This document shows positions 9,070 to 18,735 of a stretch of 56,768 bases of DNA, one piece after another. Source of the stretch: an uncultured archaeon A07HR60 (lineage in GTDB: Archaea; Halobacteriota; Halobacteria; Halobacteriales; Haloferacaceae); the NCBI GenBank assembly GCA_000496235.1, contig KI543231.1, positions 39,000 through 95,767 on the forward strand. The letters are read 5' to 3'. Position numbers and translations under genes: made by a program. The number at the start of each line of letters is the position of its first letter. The stretch's first letter is position 1. The notes beneath the pieces were generated by a model that was given only the letters and a program-made list of their open reading frames with translations, was not told where the DNA came from and searched no databases.

Positions 9070-9882
9070 TCACCCCTCGACGTGGTTCCACGGAGCGGCG
9101 TCGAAATCGACGACCCGCTCTTGATGATCGAGCGCGTCGATCTGGTCGATTTCAGCGGGCGTTAGCTCCAGGTCTCGGGCCGCCCAATTCTGCGTGACGT
9201 GGTCGTGTGCAGCCGCCTTGGGGATCGGCGCGACCGACTCTTTCGACAACAACCACGCCAGACTCACCTGGGCAGGTGTCGCGTCGTGATCGGCGGCGAT
9301 TGCCTGGAGTAATGGCACGTCGGCCACTTCGTTGCGGGCGATGGGCGAGTACGCGACCAGCCAGTGATCGTCTTCACGGGCGTACTCACGCAGCGTGTCC
9401 TGCTGGAGGAGCGGATGACACTCCACTTGGTGAGCGAAGATACCCGCGTCGAGGCTCTCTCGGGCGCGGTCTAACTGGTCGGGCCGGAAATTCGACAATC
9501 CGACGTGCTCGATCACGCCTTCCTCGACCAACTCGTCCAGCGCGGGCAGTGTCTCCGCGGGGTCGTACGAACGGATCGGCCAGTGAACGTACAGCAAATC
9601 GATTGTGTCGACGCCGAGACGGTCACGACTCTTGCGGGCGGTCCGGATAGCATCATCGTATCCGAGGTTGCCGGGAGACAGTTTTGTCGCGACGAACGCG
9701 TCCTCGCGGTCCAGTGCCGATTGCTCGATCCCGCTGGCAACGTCGCTTTCGTTTTCGTACATCTGTGCGGTATCGATGTGGCGATACCCAGTGTCGATCG
9801 CATGCGCGACCCCGGAGACGCACTCGTCGGGATCGTCGAGTTCGTAGGTCCCGTAGCCAAGTCGGTCGAACGTAGATTCCAT
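9070..9882 (-). CDS. Aldo/keto reductase
   Basis: 270 residues from ATG 9882 ([17 protein letters not shown]). This start is chosen over an upstream ATG at 10005 because the barrel's first strand begins here and the longer form would overlap pyrG. NADPH-dependent (beta/alpha)8 reductase with the catalytic tetrad visible: Asp in [14 protein letters not shown] followed by Tyr, Lys in VATKL, His in LYVHWP. The cofactor region reads PIPKAA. It reduces aldehydes or ketones; the substrate is unknown. The gene is divergent from pyrG, the two starts being 103 bases apart, and leads the hydrolase gene downstream. Confidence 0.9.
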   Translation of the reverse strand: MESTFDRLGYGTYELDDPDECVSGVAHAIDTGYRHIDTAQMYENESDVASGIEQSALDREDAFVATKLSPGNLGYDDAIRTARKSRDRLGVDTIDLLYVHWPIRSYDPAETLPALDELVEEGVIEHVGLSNFRPDQLDRARESLDAGIFAHQVECHPLLQQDTLREYAREDDHWLVAYSPIARNEVADVPLLQAIAADHDATPAQVSLAWLLSKESVAPIPKAAAHDHVTQNWAARDLELTPAEIDQIDALDHQERVVDFDAAPWNHVEG

Positions 9883-9953
9883 GCATAACATGATGACCAC
9901 CGCCAGCCTGAAACCACCGGTATTCTCCGCTGGGTTCGGAGGGCTGCTCCGAA

Positions 9954-9966
9954 ACGGTTTTGATAG
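9954..9966 (+). promoter_or_regulatory. pyrG promoter (BRE/TATA-like)
   Basis: GAAACGGTTTTGATAGG spans 9951-9967 and resembles a haloarchaeal BRE plus TATA box. The pyrG ATG at 9986 lies about 25 bases beyond it, so the transcript is probably leaderless. This spacing supports ATG 9986 over the upstream in-frame ATG at 9881. Confidence 0.5.
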
Positions 9967-9985
9967 GCCCTCTCGCACCCACAGT

Positions 9986-11632
9986 ATGCCGACCGAACCC
10001 AACACGGGTTACGATCCGACGCTAGGTCGGAAGTTCATCTTCGTCACGGGCGGGGTAATGTCTGGGCTGGGCAAGGGAATCACGGCCGCCAGCGTGGGCC
10101 GACTTCTGAAAAACGCTGGCTTCGACGTGACTGCCGTCAAGATCGACCCGTATCTCAACGTCGACGCTGGGACGATGAACCCGTTCGAACACGGTGAAGT
10201 GTACGTCCTAAAAGACGGTGCCGAGGTGGATCTCGATCTCGGGAATTACGAGCGATTCCTCGGCGAGGATATGACCTCTGACCACAACATCACGACTGGC
10301 AAGTCATATCAGTCGGTAATTGAGGGTGAACGGGCTGGTGAGTACCTCGGCAAGACCGTCCAGATCATCCCTCACGTCACCGACGATATCAAACGGCGGA
10401 TTAGAGAGGCCGCCGAGGGGACCGATATCTGTATTGTCGAAGTGGGTGGAACGGTCGGCGATATCGAATCGATGCCGTTCCTGGAGGCACTCCGGCAGTT
10501 CGCACATGAACAAGACGATGGCGACATTCTGTTCACCCACGTCACTTTGGTGCCGTACTCTCAAAACGGCGAGCAGAAGACCAAACCCACACAACACAGT
10601 GTGAAAGAGCTGCGCTCGATCGGGCTCCAGCCAGATGTCCTCGTTGGTCGTTCCGAAGACCCCCTTGACCCGTCAACGAGAGAGAAGATCGCGCTATTTT
10701 GCGACGTTCCCACCGAAGCGGTGTTTTCCAACCCCGACGTGAAAGACATCTATCGGGTCCCGCTCCGAGTCGAAGAGGAGGGTCTCGACGAGTACGTGAT
10801 GGACCGGCTCCAGTTGACCGCAGAGGCGGTCCCTCAAGCGGACCGCTCGTCGGAATGGCGGCGACTGGTCACGAAAGACCGCACCGGCGAGATCGACGTG
10901 GCGCTGGTGGGCAAGTACGGGCTTGAAGACGCGTACATGTCGATCCACGAATCGCTGAAACACGCCGGAATCCAAACTGGTGTCCAGATCAACACTCGGT
11001 GGGTTGCCTCCGACAAGATGGCAGCCACCCACACTGACCGACTCGAAGAGTCCGACGCGGTCGTGGTGCCGGGTGGGTTCGGCTCTCGGGGCACGCAGGG
11101 GAAAATCGAGGCGATCCGATACGCACGTGAACACGATGTCCCGTTCCTCGGGCTGTGTCTGGGCTTCCAACTGGCCGTCGTCGAACACGCCCGAAACGTG
11201 GTGGGTCTAGAGGGGGCTCACTCTGCCGAGATTGACGCCGACACGTCATATCCGGTGATTGACCTGCTGCCCGACCAGGAAACCACTGACGACCTTGGCG
11301 GGACGATGCGGCTGGGGGTGCACGAAACCGCCATCGAATCGGGGAGTCTCGCACACGCCGTGTACGGTGACCGCGGCTGCACGGAGCGACACCGCCACCG
11401 CTACGAAGTAAACCCCGAGTACATCGACCGTCTCCAGTCGGAGGGGCTCGTCTTCTCCGGCCAGAGCGGCCGCCGGATGGAGATTCTTGAGCGGGGCGAT
11501 CACCCCTTCTTTTTCGGGACGCAGTTTCATCCAGAGTTCCGCTCGCGGCCTGACCGGGCGAGTCCACCCTTTGTCGCGCTGGTGGAAGCGGTGCTCGACA
11601 GCGTGGATACCACCCCGGGGGTGCCGGTCTGA
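9986..11632 (+). CDS. pyrG: CTP synthase
   Basis: 548 residues. It converts UTP to CTP using ATP and glutamine in the last step of pyrimidine nucleotide synthesis. The synthase domain carries [16 protein letters not shown] (P-loop) and [24 protein letters not shown]. The C-terminal class I glutaminase has GGFGSRG, the nucleophile motif [14 protein letters not shown], and a final FGTQFHPEF His. ATG 9986 is set by family alignment and the promoter spacing. It overlaps guaAb by one base (TGATG), so the two amidotransferase-pathway genes are translationally coupled. Confidence 0.97.
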   Translation: MPTEPNTGYDPTLGRKFIFVTGGVMSGLGKGITAASVGRLLKNAGFDVTAVKIDPYLNVDAGTMNPFEHGEVYVLKDGAEVDLDLGNYERFLGEDMTSDHNITTGKSYQSVIEGERAGEYLGKTVQIIPHVTDDIKRRIREAAEGTDICIVEVGGTVGDIESMPFLEALRQFAHEQDDGDILFTHVTLVPYSQNGEQKTKPTQHSVKELRSIGLQPDVLVGRSEDPLDPSTREKIALFCDVPTEAVFSNPDVKDIYRVPLRVEEEGLDEYVMDRLQLTAEAVPQADRSSEWRRLVTKDRTGEIDVALVGKYGLEDAYMSIHESLKHAGIQTGVQINTRWVASDKMAATHTDRLEESDAVVVPGGFGSRGTQGKIEAIRYAREHDVPFLGLCLGFQLAVVEHARNVVGLEGAHSAEIDADTSYPVIDLLPDQETTDDLGGTMRLGVHETAIESGSLAHAVYGDRGCTERHRHRYEVNPEYIDRLQSEGLVFSGQSGRRMEILERGDHPFFFGTQFHPEFRSRPDRASPPFVALVEAVLDSVDTTPGVPV

Positions 11633-12549
11633 TGGTGGACGCTGAGGCGTTCGTGACAGACGCAGTCGAGGAAATCCGCGCGAGCGTGGGCGAAGCTAAC
11701 GCCGTCATCGCACTGTCTGGCGGTGTGGATTCGTCTGTCGCGGCCACGCTCGCGTATCGGGCGCTGGGCGACCAACTCACTCCGGTGTATGTCGACACTG
11801 GACTGATGCGGCAAGACGAAACCGCGGGTATTCGTGAGACGTTCGCGTTCATGGACACGCTCGAGATCGTGGACGGGACAGACCGCTTTCTGGGCGCCCT
11901 CGAAGGGGTGACCGACCCCGAGCGGAAACGAGAGGTGATTGGCGAACAGTTCATCCGAGAGTTCGAACGGGAAGCAGACGAAGTCGGTGCCGACTACCTC
12001 GTCCAAGGGACGATCTACCCCGACCGAATCGAATCTGAAGGCGGGATCAAATCTCATCATAACGTCGGTGGCCTTCCCGAACGAATCGAGTTTGAAGGGA
12101 TCGTCGAACCGGTCCGTGACCTCTACAAAGACGAAGTACGAGATGTCGCCCGTTCACTTGAGTTAGATGACGTCATTTCCGAGCGGATGCCGTTTCCTGG
12201 CCCCGGACTGGCGGTGCGAGTCGTCGGCGAGGTTACTCGTGAGAAGGCTGCGGTGGCACGTGACGCCTGTGCAGTCGTAGAAGACGAACTCACAGAGTAT
12301 GAACCCTGGCAGGCGTTCGCGGCCGTCATCGGGAAGGCAACAGGCGTGAAAGGTGACAACCGGGTTCACGGCTGGGTAGTGGCGGTACGGTCTGTCGAGT
12401 CTCGCGACGGAATGACTGCTCGCGCTCAAGAGATCGACTGGCAGACGCTCCAGCGGATTCAGAGCCGAATCACCGGGCAAAATGACGATGTCGCCCGGGT
12501 CGTCTACGATATCACCCACAAACCACCAGCGACAATCGAATATGAGTAA
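11632..12549 (+). CDS. guaAb: GMP synthase PP-loop ATPase subunit (GuaAb)
   Basis: 305 residues. This is the ATP pyrophosphatase subunit that adenylates XMP and aminates it to GMP. In archaea the glutaminase subunit is a separate gene, and none lies in this window. The PP-loop is [12 protein letters not shown] near residue 30. Also visible are [35 protein letters not shown] and the C-terminal dimerization end [13 protein letters not shown], which is diagnostic. The gene overlaps pyrG at its start and the next small gene at its end. Confidence 0.96.
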   Translation: MVDAEAFVTDAVEEIRASVGEANAVIALSGGVDSSVAATLAYRALGDQLTPVYVDTGLMRQDETAGIRETFAFMDTLEIVDGTDRFLGALEGVTDPERKREVIGEQFIREFEREADEVGADYLVQGTIYPDRIESEGGIKSHHNVGGLPERIEFEGIVEPVRDLYKDEVRDVARSLELDDVISERMPFPGPGLAVRVVGEVTREKAAVARDACAVVEDELTEYEPWQAFAAVIGKATGVKGDNRVHGWVVAVRSVESRDGMTARAQEIDWQTLQRIQSRITGQNDDVARVVYDITHKPPATIEYE

Positions 12550-12886
12550 TGTGATCGTTGCCGGTCCCGATACGCCCGAAATCGGCCCCGCTCTGGACGA
12601 AGCCGGGGCCACCGTCACGCAGATTCCAGGCCCTGTCACTACCTCGAGTCTGCGTTCCGCCGGGATCGAAACTGCAGACACGTTCGTCCTCACCGATGTG
12701 ACGGAGGCGACGGGAATCCCTCTGGCAAAAGAACTCAATGCAGAGGTACAGGCGGTCGCGTATTCGGAATTTTCTCTCCCGGAGTCAATGAAAGGGGTCG
12801 CAGACCTGGCGATCGACCCGAATCTGATGGAGCCGACCATCGTCGCCGAGGAACTCGTCGATAAAGCAGCCTCCGGCGATAGCTGA
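12542..12886 (+). CDS. Small conserved protein linked to the CTP/GMP synthase operon
   Basis: 114 residues starting [29 protein letters not shown] 12542 overlaps the guaAb stop by eight bases. The sequence has a Rossmann-like first strand and loop and alternating strands and helices ([23 protein letters not shown]), as in TrkA-N-like nucleotide-binding folds. Haloarchaeal copies in this position are often labelled 'CTP synthetase', but the protein has no synthase motifs. I infer a regulatory or accessory role in purine/pyrimidine balance from position alone. Confidence 0.7.
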   Translation: MSNVIVAGPDTPEIGPALDEAGATVTQIPGPVTTSSLRSAGIETADTFVLTDVTEATGIPLAKELNAEVQAVAYSEFSLPESMKGVADLAIDPNLMEPTIVAEELVDKAASGDS

Positions 12887-13200
12887 CCTCCGAGGGTTCG
12901 CTCAGACACTCACTTACGTGTCCATCAAGAGGCCCGGTCTCGGCGAGGTCTCACCCCGCACCTACCGTCACACTCTCTGACTACACTCGTATAATTGGCC
13001 CGAGAATGGCGGCTGCACAGGAGACCGTAACGATAAAGAAGCTAACCCGTCGTTTCTCAGTACATCCGAAGCGTGCGTTGGAGGGTCGACTCTATGCGAA
13101 AACAGACTATCAGCGGCCAGGCATCGATACCACTTCCTCCCTATCGAGATTGTGTCACCGGTCAACGGCCAGGATATCTGGACTCGATGGTGGGTGGAGA
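12887..13200 (+). other. Intergenic region before the sulfatase gene
   Basis: 314 bases with no convincing gene. The sulfatase frame is open back to 13006, but that extension (basic, no recognisable fold) does not resemble a family N-terminus. The AT-rich TCGTATAATTGG at 12989-13000 is a possible promoter for a transcript with a long leader. Confidence 0.4.
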
Positions 13201-14667
13201 ATGAGTGGGAACACACCGGCGAGTAATGTCGTTCTCGTCACGATCGATTCGCTCCGGGCTGACGCCGTCGGTGCTTACGCTGACTCTCAATATACCCCGG
13301 TGTTGGACTCATTGGCAGCCGACGGCGCGGTATTCGAGAACGCGTTCGCGACGGGCAACTGGACACCATTTTCCTTCCCGTCGATTCTGGGGGCGCGCCC
13401 AGTATTTGCAGATTCCGGTCAGATCGGCGTTGACCAATCGCCGACACTCGCGTCGGTCCTCTCGGAGGCGGACACGACCTCCGACATCACGACGGCGGGG
13501 TTCAACGCGGCGAACGGCTTTCTCACGTCACACTGGGGGTACGACCAGGGGTTCGATCAGTTCGAACCGTTTGTCGCCGACACTGGCTCAGATCTGTACA
13601 GTCGGTATCTTGCGACACACCCAACCGTGGAAGCGTGGATCCAATTAGCCACATCACCCGTCCGCCGACTCCGATCCTGGCTCGGTCGGAAGTCGACCGA
13701 TCGCCCGTTTCTTGACGCCTCCCGTATGTTTGACGTCGAGTCTGCAGCCAAGCAGTTCATCGACGACACCTCGTCGCCGTTTTTCCTGTGGGTACACTAT
13801 ATGGACGCTCACACGCCGTACGTCCCGGCCCCGCGATACATCCGTGAAGTATCCGAAGACAGGCTCGGCACTCATCAAATGCTGCACGCGCACGTCCGAA
13901 CGGGTCTGGGCCGAACCGTCGACGAGCGGACACTTGATGAGTTGCGCACCCTCTACAAAGCAGCCGTCCGGCAGATCGACGCTAGTGTCGGGCGGCTCCG
14001 TGAGGCGCTGTCAACCGCCGGAATCGCCGACGAGACAGCAATCGTCGTGGCCGGCGACCACGGCGAGGAATTCCAAGACCACGGCCATCTTGCTCACTAT
14101 CCGAAACTGTACGACGAACTGATTCGGGTTCCATTGATTATCTCCACCCCGGACGGGCAGTCACAGCGGATTGCTCGTCCGACTGGACTCGATGCAATCC
14201 CGCCCACGGTGACGGATCTGTTGGGTGTTGACCCTGCTCCAGACTGGACTCGCGGCTCTGTGCTCCCGGCGATGAGTGATGGCCCACTCGCTCCGGACCC
14301 TGATTCTGACGCCGATCCCGCCGACCCGGTCGTCTCGGTGGCGGTCCGCGGTGAGGAAGTGACTCAACAGCCGATCCCGCGGTCTCTCGACGACGGTGAA
14401 TTACTCGTGAGCGTTCGTGACAAAGAGTGGACGTATATCGAACACGCCGAGACGGGTGTCGCCGAACTGTATCACCGGCCGACAGACCCTGCACAGCAGG
14501 ACGACCGCGCTGTTGACCCGTCTCCCGAGGCCCGCGAAGTGATGAACGAATTCGGTGCGGTGGCTAGACGACATCACCAGTCTCTGCAAGAACACACTCC
14601 GGAGGCGCCGGGCAAAGAGGTGAACGCCGATCTTTCTGCACGGTTGGAGGCGCTTGGGTACCGGTGA
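13201..14667 (+). CDS. Sulfatase-family (alkaline phosphatase superfamily) hydrolase
   Basis: 488 residues. The N-terminal metal site NVVLVTIDSLRADAVGAY and the later VVVAGDHGEEFQDHGHLAH, a metal-binding DH pair, are typical of arylsulfatases and related phosphotransferases. The usual Cys/Ser-x-Pro-x-Arg formylglycine motif is replaced by NWTPFSFPSI, so a Thr or Ser nucleophile is more likely, as in lipid phosphotransferases of the superfamily. No signal peptide is seen at ATG 13201, chosen because the fold begins ten residues later. It overlaps the GtrA-type gene by four bases, hinting at surface polysaccharide work. Confidence 0.85.
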   Translation: MSGNTPASNVVLVTIDSLRADAVGAYADSQYTPVLDSLAADGAVFENAFATGNWTPFSFPSILGARPVFADSGQIGVDQSPTLASVLSEADTTSDITTAGFNAANGFLTSHWGYDQGFDQFEPFVADTGSDLYSRYLATHPTVEAWIQLATSPVRRLRSWLGRKSTDRPFLDASRMFDVESAAKQFIDDTSSPFFLWVHYMDAHTPYVPAPRYIREVSEDRLGTHQMLHAHVRTGLGRTVDERTLDELRTLYKAAVRQIDASVGRLREALSTAGIADETAIVVAGDHGEEFQDHGHLAHYPKLYDELIRVPLIISTPDGQSQRIARPTGLDAIPPTVTDLLGVDPAPDWTRGSVLPAMSDGPLAPDPDSDADPADPVVSVAVRGEEVTQQPIPRSLDDGELLVSVRDKEWTYIEHAETGVAELYHRPTDPAQQDDRAVDPSPEAREVMNEFGAVARRHHQSLQEHTPEAPGKEVNADLSARLEALGYR

Positions 14668-15086
14668 TCCCCGCCCGCTTCCAGGATCTCATTGACCGGC
14701 TAGTCGCTCCCCGATTACAGCGGTTTTTTCTGGTTGGCACACTGGCTGCCAGCGTCCAACAAGTGCTCCTGTGGGCGTTCGTCGACGTTGTCAATCTGGA
14801 GTATCGGATCGGAGCGGCGATAGCTATCGAGATCACGATCGTCCTTTCGTACCTCCTCAACAACGCTTGGACCTTCCGAGCCTCCCAACACACCACACGG
14901 GCCACCTATCTGGTCGGGCTGGTGAAAACCAATCTCGTCCGTGGCACCTCGATCCCCATCCAACTGGGTATTCTGACGGTGTTCGTCGAGTGGCTGGGTG
15001 TGTTCTATCTGGTCGCCAACGGAGGGGCGATCTTCATCAGTGGTCTCTACCGCTATGCGCTGGATTCCCGGTGGACGTGGAACTGA
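14664..15086 (+). CDS. GtrA-family small membrane protein
   Basis: 140 residues with four hydrophobic helices, starting with a GTG at 14664 inside the sulfatase stop (GTGA). Family signatures are visible: FFLVGTLAASVQQVLLW, SYLLNNAWTFR and the end YRYALDSRWTW. GtrA-like proteins are thought to flip or support undecaprenyl- or dolichyl-linked sugars for surface glycans. The overlap with the sulfatase-like gene suggests both act on an exported sugar or lipid-sugar, which is inference. Confidence 0.88.
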   Translation: MIPARFQDLIDRLVAPRLQRFFLVGTLAASVQQVLLWAFVDVVNLEYRIGAAIAIEITIVLSYLLNNAWTFRASQHTTRATYLVGLVKTNLVRGTSIPIQLGILTVFVEWLGVFYLVANGGAIFISGLYRYALDSRWTWN

Positions 15087-15236
15087 CTCCGGCGATATCT
15101 GTTCCGACGGGCACGGTGACATCTGCACCGCGATTTAATACGAGAGTTCTGGTATCAGGTGCCGTGATCTGTCTTGCCCGGACCGGTCGCCGAGAGACGA
15201 CTTCTTTTGAGGATGCGACCCCAACATAACAGTCAG

Positions 15237-15563
15237 ATGAGTCTCGACACCTATCATGACGCAGCCTCGGAGCTAGACCCCGCGCCCGGTGAGACAGCAA
15301 CTGCTGAACTCGTCGTTGCAGACGACGTACTGGTCAAGTTGTTCGCTCTGGGGTCCGGGGCTGCACTCGACCCACACGAACACGATGACTCGACGAATAT
15401 CTTCCACGTCCTCGAGGGAGAAGTGACGGTCGTTCGCGACGGAGAAGAAGCCCATATCGCAGCTCCGGGCGTCATCCGGCACGACCGAGGTGTCTCTCAC
15501 GGAGCGCGAAACGAAACCGATGAGACGGTGCTGTTCACTGCGAGTCTCTGTCCGCTCCGCTAA
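15237..15563 (+). CDS. Small cupin-domain protein
   Basis: 108 residues, a single cupin barrel. Motif 1 is LDPHEHDDSTNIFHVLEGEVTV, with His residues and the Glu in place for metal binding. Motif 2 is PGVIRHDRGVSHGARN. ATG 15237 is preferred over an upstream GTG at 15174 because the barrel starts with the next residues. The ligand is unknown; it could be an enzyme or a sensor. It is monocistronic between GtrA and the convergent Nif3-like gene. Confidence 0.85.
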   Translation: MSLDTYHDAASELDPAPGETATAELVVADDVLVKLFALGSGAALDPHEHDDSTNIFHVLEGEVTVVRDGEEAHIAAPGVIRHDRGVSHGARNETDETVLFTASLCPLR

Positions 15564-15616
15564 CACCAGCCCACCCTACTTGATCCGAGGTTTCCTCGCG
15601 ATTCCCGAGATTGAAC

Positions 15617-16381
15617 TCACAGCCCTGTCGGATGGTCGATGAATCCCGTGTCGAGTCCCCATCCGTCGGCCAACTCTTGGAGTGACTGGACTCCGGCCGT
15701 CTCTGTCGCGTAGTGGCCGGCCAGCATCACCGTCACGCCGGCCTCCCGCGCCTGGTGATACACTTTCTGCTTGCCTTCACCGGTGACGAGTGCGTCTGCA
15801 CCCGCGGCGATAGCCTCATCGAGCCAATCGGTCCCGCTTCCGGTCAACACCGCAATCCGCTCGAGGCTGTCCGGGCCGAACGGCAGTACCTGCGTCCGTC
15901 CGGATCCCTGGTCTAACCCGTCAAGTCGTGATTGGACTGTCTCTGCGGATAGTCCCTCTGGCACCGTCCCGAGGGTTCCGGCGTGAACGCCACCGATGTC
16001 GCCGAAAGGGGCGCGGTCAGTCAGGCCCAGCAGGTCGGCCACGCCCGCGGCATTGCCCAGCTTCTGGTGACCGTCGAGCGGGAGGTGAGACACGTACAGT
16101 GCACAGTCAGCGTCAATCAGCGGCTTGAGCCGCCGGTATGACTGTCCGGTGACTCTGTCGATCCCGCCCCAAGAGAGCCCGTGATGAGCAACCAGCACGT
16201 CGGCGTCTGCGGCCACTGCGGCCTCGGCGGTAGCCTCCGCAGCGTCGACCGCGAACACCGCCGTCTCCACGGTCTGGGTCTCGGGACCCACCTGGAGCCC
16301 GTTCATACTCGCGTCTACGTCCGCATATGCCCCCGTATCCAGTTTCTCGTCCAATCGGTCGGCGAATTCGGCAACGTCCAT
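15617..16381 (-). CDS. Nif3-like dinuclear metal center protein
   Basis: 254 residues of the Nif3/YbgI (GTP cyclohydrolase I type 2) family, which form hexameric rings with two metals per subunit. Ligand motifs are VLVAHHGLSWGG, YVSHLPLDGH and the late GHYATETAGV. The ATG at 16381 (MDVAEFADRLDEKL) fits the family start; one 21 bases upstream is also open. The cellular role of the family is not firmly known; roles in metal trafficking or nucleotide hydrolysis are suggested in the literature. Confidence 0.9.
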   Translation of the reverse strand: MDVAEFADRLDEKLDTGAYADVDASMNGLQVGPETQTVETAVFAVDAAEATAEAAVAADADVLVAHHGLSWGGIDRVTGQSYRRLKPLIDADCALYVSHLPLDGHQKLGNAAGVADLLGLTDRAPFGDIGGVHAGTLGTVPEGLSAETVQSRLDGLDQGSGRTQVLPFGPDSLERIAVLTGSGTDWLDEAIAAGADALVTGEGKQKVYHQAREAGVTVMLAGHYATETAGVQSLQELADGWGLDTGFIDHPTGL

Positions 16382-16693
16382 GTCTGCACTCTCACGCGCC
16401 ACCGATTTGTACCCGACGCCTCTGCGGAGCTGCAGATCCCGTGTTGATGTAGTGCGATCGAATTCGGCCGCTGGCTCAATACGAGCCCCAATCTGATTAC
16501 ATCCGTAGTCTCACTCGCGGGCCAGATGCGACCCAGTCTTGAGCTGGCTTCGCTTTCGGCTGTGATATTGATTCTAATTAAATAAGCGTCCTTTCGTGAT
16601 CACGGCTCCAACTCGCGGGTGGGTTGGTACTCGTCAGTGAGTTGTTCGGAGCTACAGCTCGGTGCTGGTCGAATTGTCTGTACAATCCAGCTG

Positions 16694-18022
16694 TCAGTTC
16701 TGAGCGAACCCGCCTGTCGAATCGCCGGTTTCTGATTCGGCGTCACTCGGTGGCCCGGAGCCCTGTGGTGGCGCGTCAAACTCGGGGTTGAACAGTTCTA
16801 GTGCCGTCTGGATCGTGTTCCAGTCGTCCTCGCCGGCCGCGTCCCGCAGCGACTTGGTCGGCGCCGCGAGCAAGCGACCGACGAGCGTGTCCGCCAACGA
16901 TTCGACTGTCTCGCGTTGCTCGTCTGTGAGCCCGCCCTGTGCCTCTAATTTCTCGAGTGCCGTATCCAACTGGCGACGTTTCGTGTGTTCGGCGCCCTCG
17001 TACATCTTGCTGATCGCGGCATCGGCACGATTCCGCTTGAATTCGGTGAGGATTCGCTGGAATTCGTCGTCGATAATCGATTCCACTTGCGTGGCCGCCT
17101 CCGCCCGACGTCGCCGGGTCTCGCTCGTCACCGACTCCAGGTCGTCGAGATTGTAGACAGTGACTCCGTCGACGCCGTCTGCCGCCGGGTCGATATCGCG
17201 GGGTTGGGCGACATCAACGCAGACAAGCCCCTCTGCGGGCGTCAGATCTGCTTGGCTCACGACCGGGTCAGGACTACCTGTCGCCGATACCATCACGTCG
17301 GCGTCACTATTGGCCATCACTCCTGTCAGCTCTGCCAGGGGCACCGTTGTCGTGTCGGTATCTAACTCGGTGGCGACATGGTCAGCACGGTCGAGTGTTC
17401 TGTTGGCGATTACCAACTCACCGATAGCCGCGCTGTCGAGTGCTCGCGCCGCGAGTGTGCCCATCTCACCCGCACCGACGACCACTGCACACCCGCCGTC
17501 CAGGTCGGCTCGTTGTGCGGCTAACTCTACTGCTGCTGCCCCCAGCGATAATGTCCCCTGGTTAATCGTCGTCTCGGTGCGGGCTCTGCTACCGACGTGA
17601 ATCGCCTTCGTCACGCTGTCTTCTAACACTCTCCCAATCCCGCCGGCAGCCCGCGCTTCTTCATAGGCTGTCCGAACCTGCCCGAGAATCTGGTCTTCAC
17701 CCAGTACCAGTGACTCCAGCCCCGCAGCAACCCGCATTAGATGCCGCAGCGATTCCTCATGGTCGAGCCGGCGGATCGCCCCGTCACGGACATCTCGCGT
17801 CACCGTCTCCAGGGCCTGCCGGCCGGCAGCCGCATCAGGCGTCACGACGTAGGCTTCAGCTCGATTGCACGTAATCAGTGAAAACGCCTCTTCAACCCCC
17901 TCACGAGCGAGGAGATTCGACACGACCCCTTGTGTCGAATCTCGACCGGCCGCCTCGATCTCGTCGACAGTGGCGTGTCCGTGGGCAACACTCACCCCTG
18001 TAATCACACCTGTATCTCTCAT
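16694..18022 (-). CDS. hemA: Glutamyl-tRNA reductase
   Basis: 442 residues. It reduces glutamyl-tRNA(Glu) to glutamate-1-semialdehyde with NADPH, the first committed step of heme and corrin synthesis. The catalytic Cys lies in SLITCNRAEAY. The substrate-binding EDQILGQVRTAYEEA and the Rossmann VVGAGEMGTLAARAL follow, then the C-terminal dimer helix. ATG 18022 overlaps the stop of the upstream siroheme gene (ATGA), which fixes the start. The C-terminal 20 residues are Ser/Gly/Glu-rich. It is the last gene of an ahbAB-sirC-hemA operon. Confidence 0.96.
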   Translation of the reverse strand: MRDTGVITGVSVAHGHATVDEIEAAGRDSTQGVVSNLLAREGVEEAFSLITCNRAEAYVVTPDAAAGRQALETVTRDVRDGAIRRLDHEESLRHLMRVAAGLESLVLGEDQILGQVRTAYEEARAAGGIGRVLEDSVTKAIHVGSRARTETTINQGTLSLGAAAVELAAQRADLDGGCAVVVGAGEMGTLAARALDSAAIGELVIANRTLDRADHVATELDTDTTTVPLAELTGVMANSDADVMVSATGSPDPVVSQADLTPAEGLVCVDVAQPRDIDPAADGVDGVTVYNLDDLESVTSETRRRRAEAATQVESIIDDEFQRILTEFKRNRADAAISKMYEGAEHTKRRQLDTALEKLEAQGGLTDEQRETVESLADTLVGRLLAAPTKSLRDAAGEDDWNTIQTALELFNPEFDAPPQGSGPPSDAESETGDSTGGFAQN

Positions 18023-18726
18023 TCTGTTGTCTCGCGGACGAGCCGATCCGCTAGTTGCTGATAAGACACCGTCCCCTCTTGTAAACTCTTCCAAACTGTC
18101 TGGTCCCGAACCGCCGCCCGCACCGCGTCGCGACGCGTCTGGGGCGCGACATCGGCTCCTTTGAGCCGCTCGCGAAGTTGGGCGGTCATCTCCGCCATCG
18201 CCCCCGCGCCCGCCAGCTCGGTTTCGATCTGTTCACGGAGATACCGGGACAACGCGGGTGATGATCCGCCCGTTGAGATGGCTATCGCCACCGGGTCGTC
18301 CCGGATCGTCGCCGGCACGACTACACTTTCCGGCTCACGAGCCCCAGACCGGTCCGTCCGGTTGATCAGGGCCCCGTGGTCACGGGCGGCCGCTTCGACT
18401 GCAGCGTTGGTCGCCCCGTCGTCGGTCGCAGCCACCACCAGCGCGGGATCGGCCCGACGGACCCACCCGGCCACGCTGTCTAAATCTGGTGCGGCTCTGA
18501 CCAGCCTGATAGCTCCCGCGCTGGTCGAATCACCCGGGTCGGAGGCCGACTCGTTACTCTCCGGGCCACTGCTGCTCACCAGCTCGTCGAACCCGTCGGC
18601 AAACGCCGGGCTGACAACGATAACGACAGCCTCGCGGGCAAACCGGCGAGCTTTCCGGAGGCCGACGTCGCCACCGCCGATGACCAAGACGGTCTCGCCG
18701 TCGAAATCGTGGAACAGGGGGATCAC
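18019..18726 (-). CDS. sirC: Precorrin-2 dehydrogenase / sirohydrochlorin ferrochelatase (Met8/CysG-N-like)
   Basis: 235 residues with the NAD-binding start MIPLFHDFDGETVLVIGGGDVGLRKARRF and ALVVAATDD, followed by NRTDRSG-type and AISTGGSSPALSRYLREQIE motifs. It oxidizes precorrin-2 to sirohydrochlorin and may insert iron to make siroheme. A Ser/Glu/Asp-rich stretch at about residues 50-75 is an unusual low-complexity insertion. It starts 9 bases after ahbAB and ends overlapping hemA, so siroheme made here can feed the AhbAB decarboxylase. Confidence 0.92.
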   Translation of the reverse strand: MIPLFHDFDGETVLVIGGGDVGLRKARRFAREAVVIVVSPAFADGFDELVSSSGPESNESASDPGDSTSAGAIRLVRAAPDLDSVAGWVRRADPALVVAATDDGATNAAVEAAARDHGALINRTDRSGAREPESVVVPATIRDDPVAIAISTGGSSPALSRYLREQIETELAGAGAMAEMTAQLRERLKGADVAPQTRRDAVRAAVRDQTVWKSLQEGTVSYQQLADRLVRETTE

Positions 18727-18735
18727 GCCGACTGA

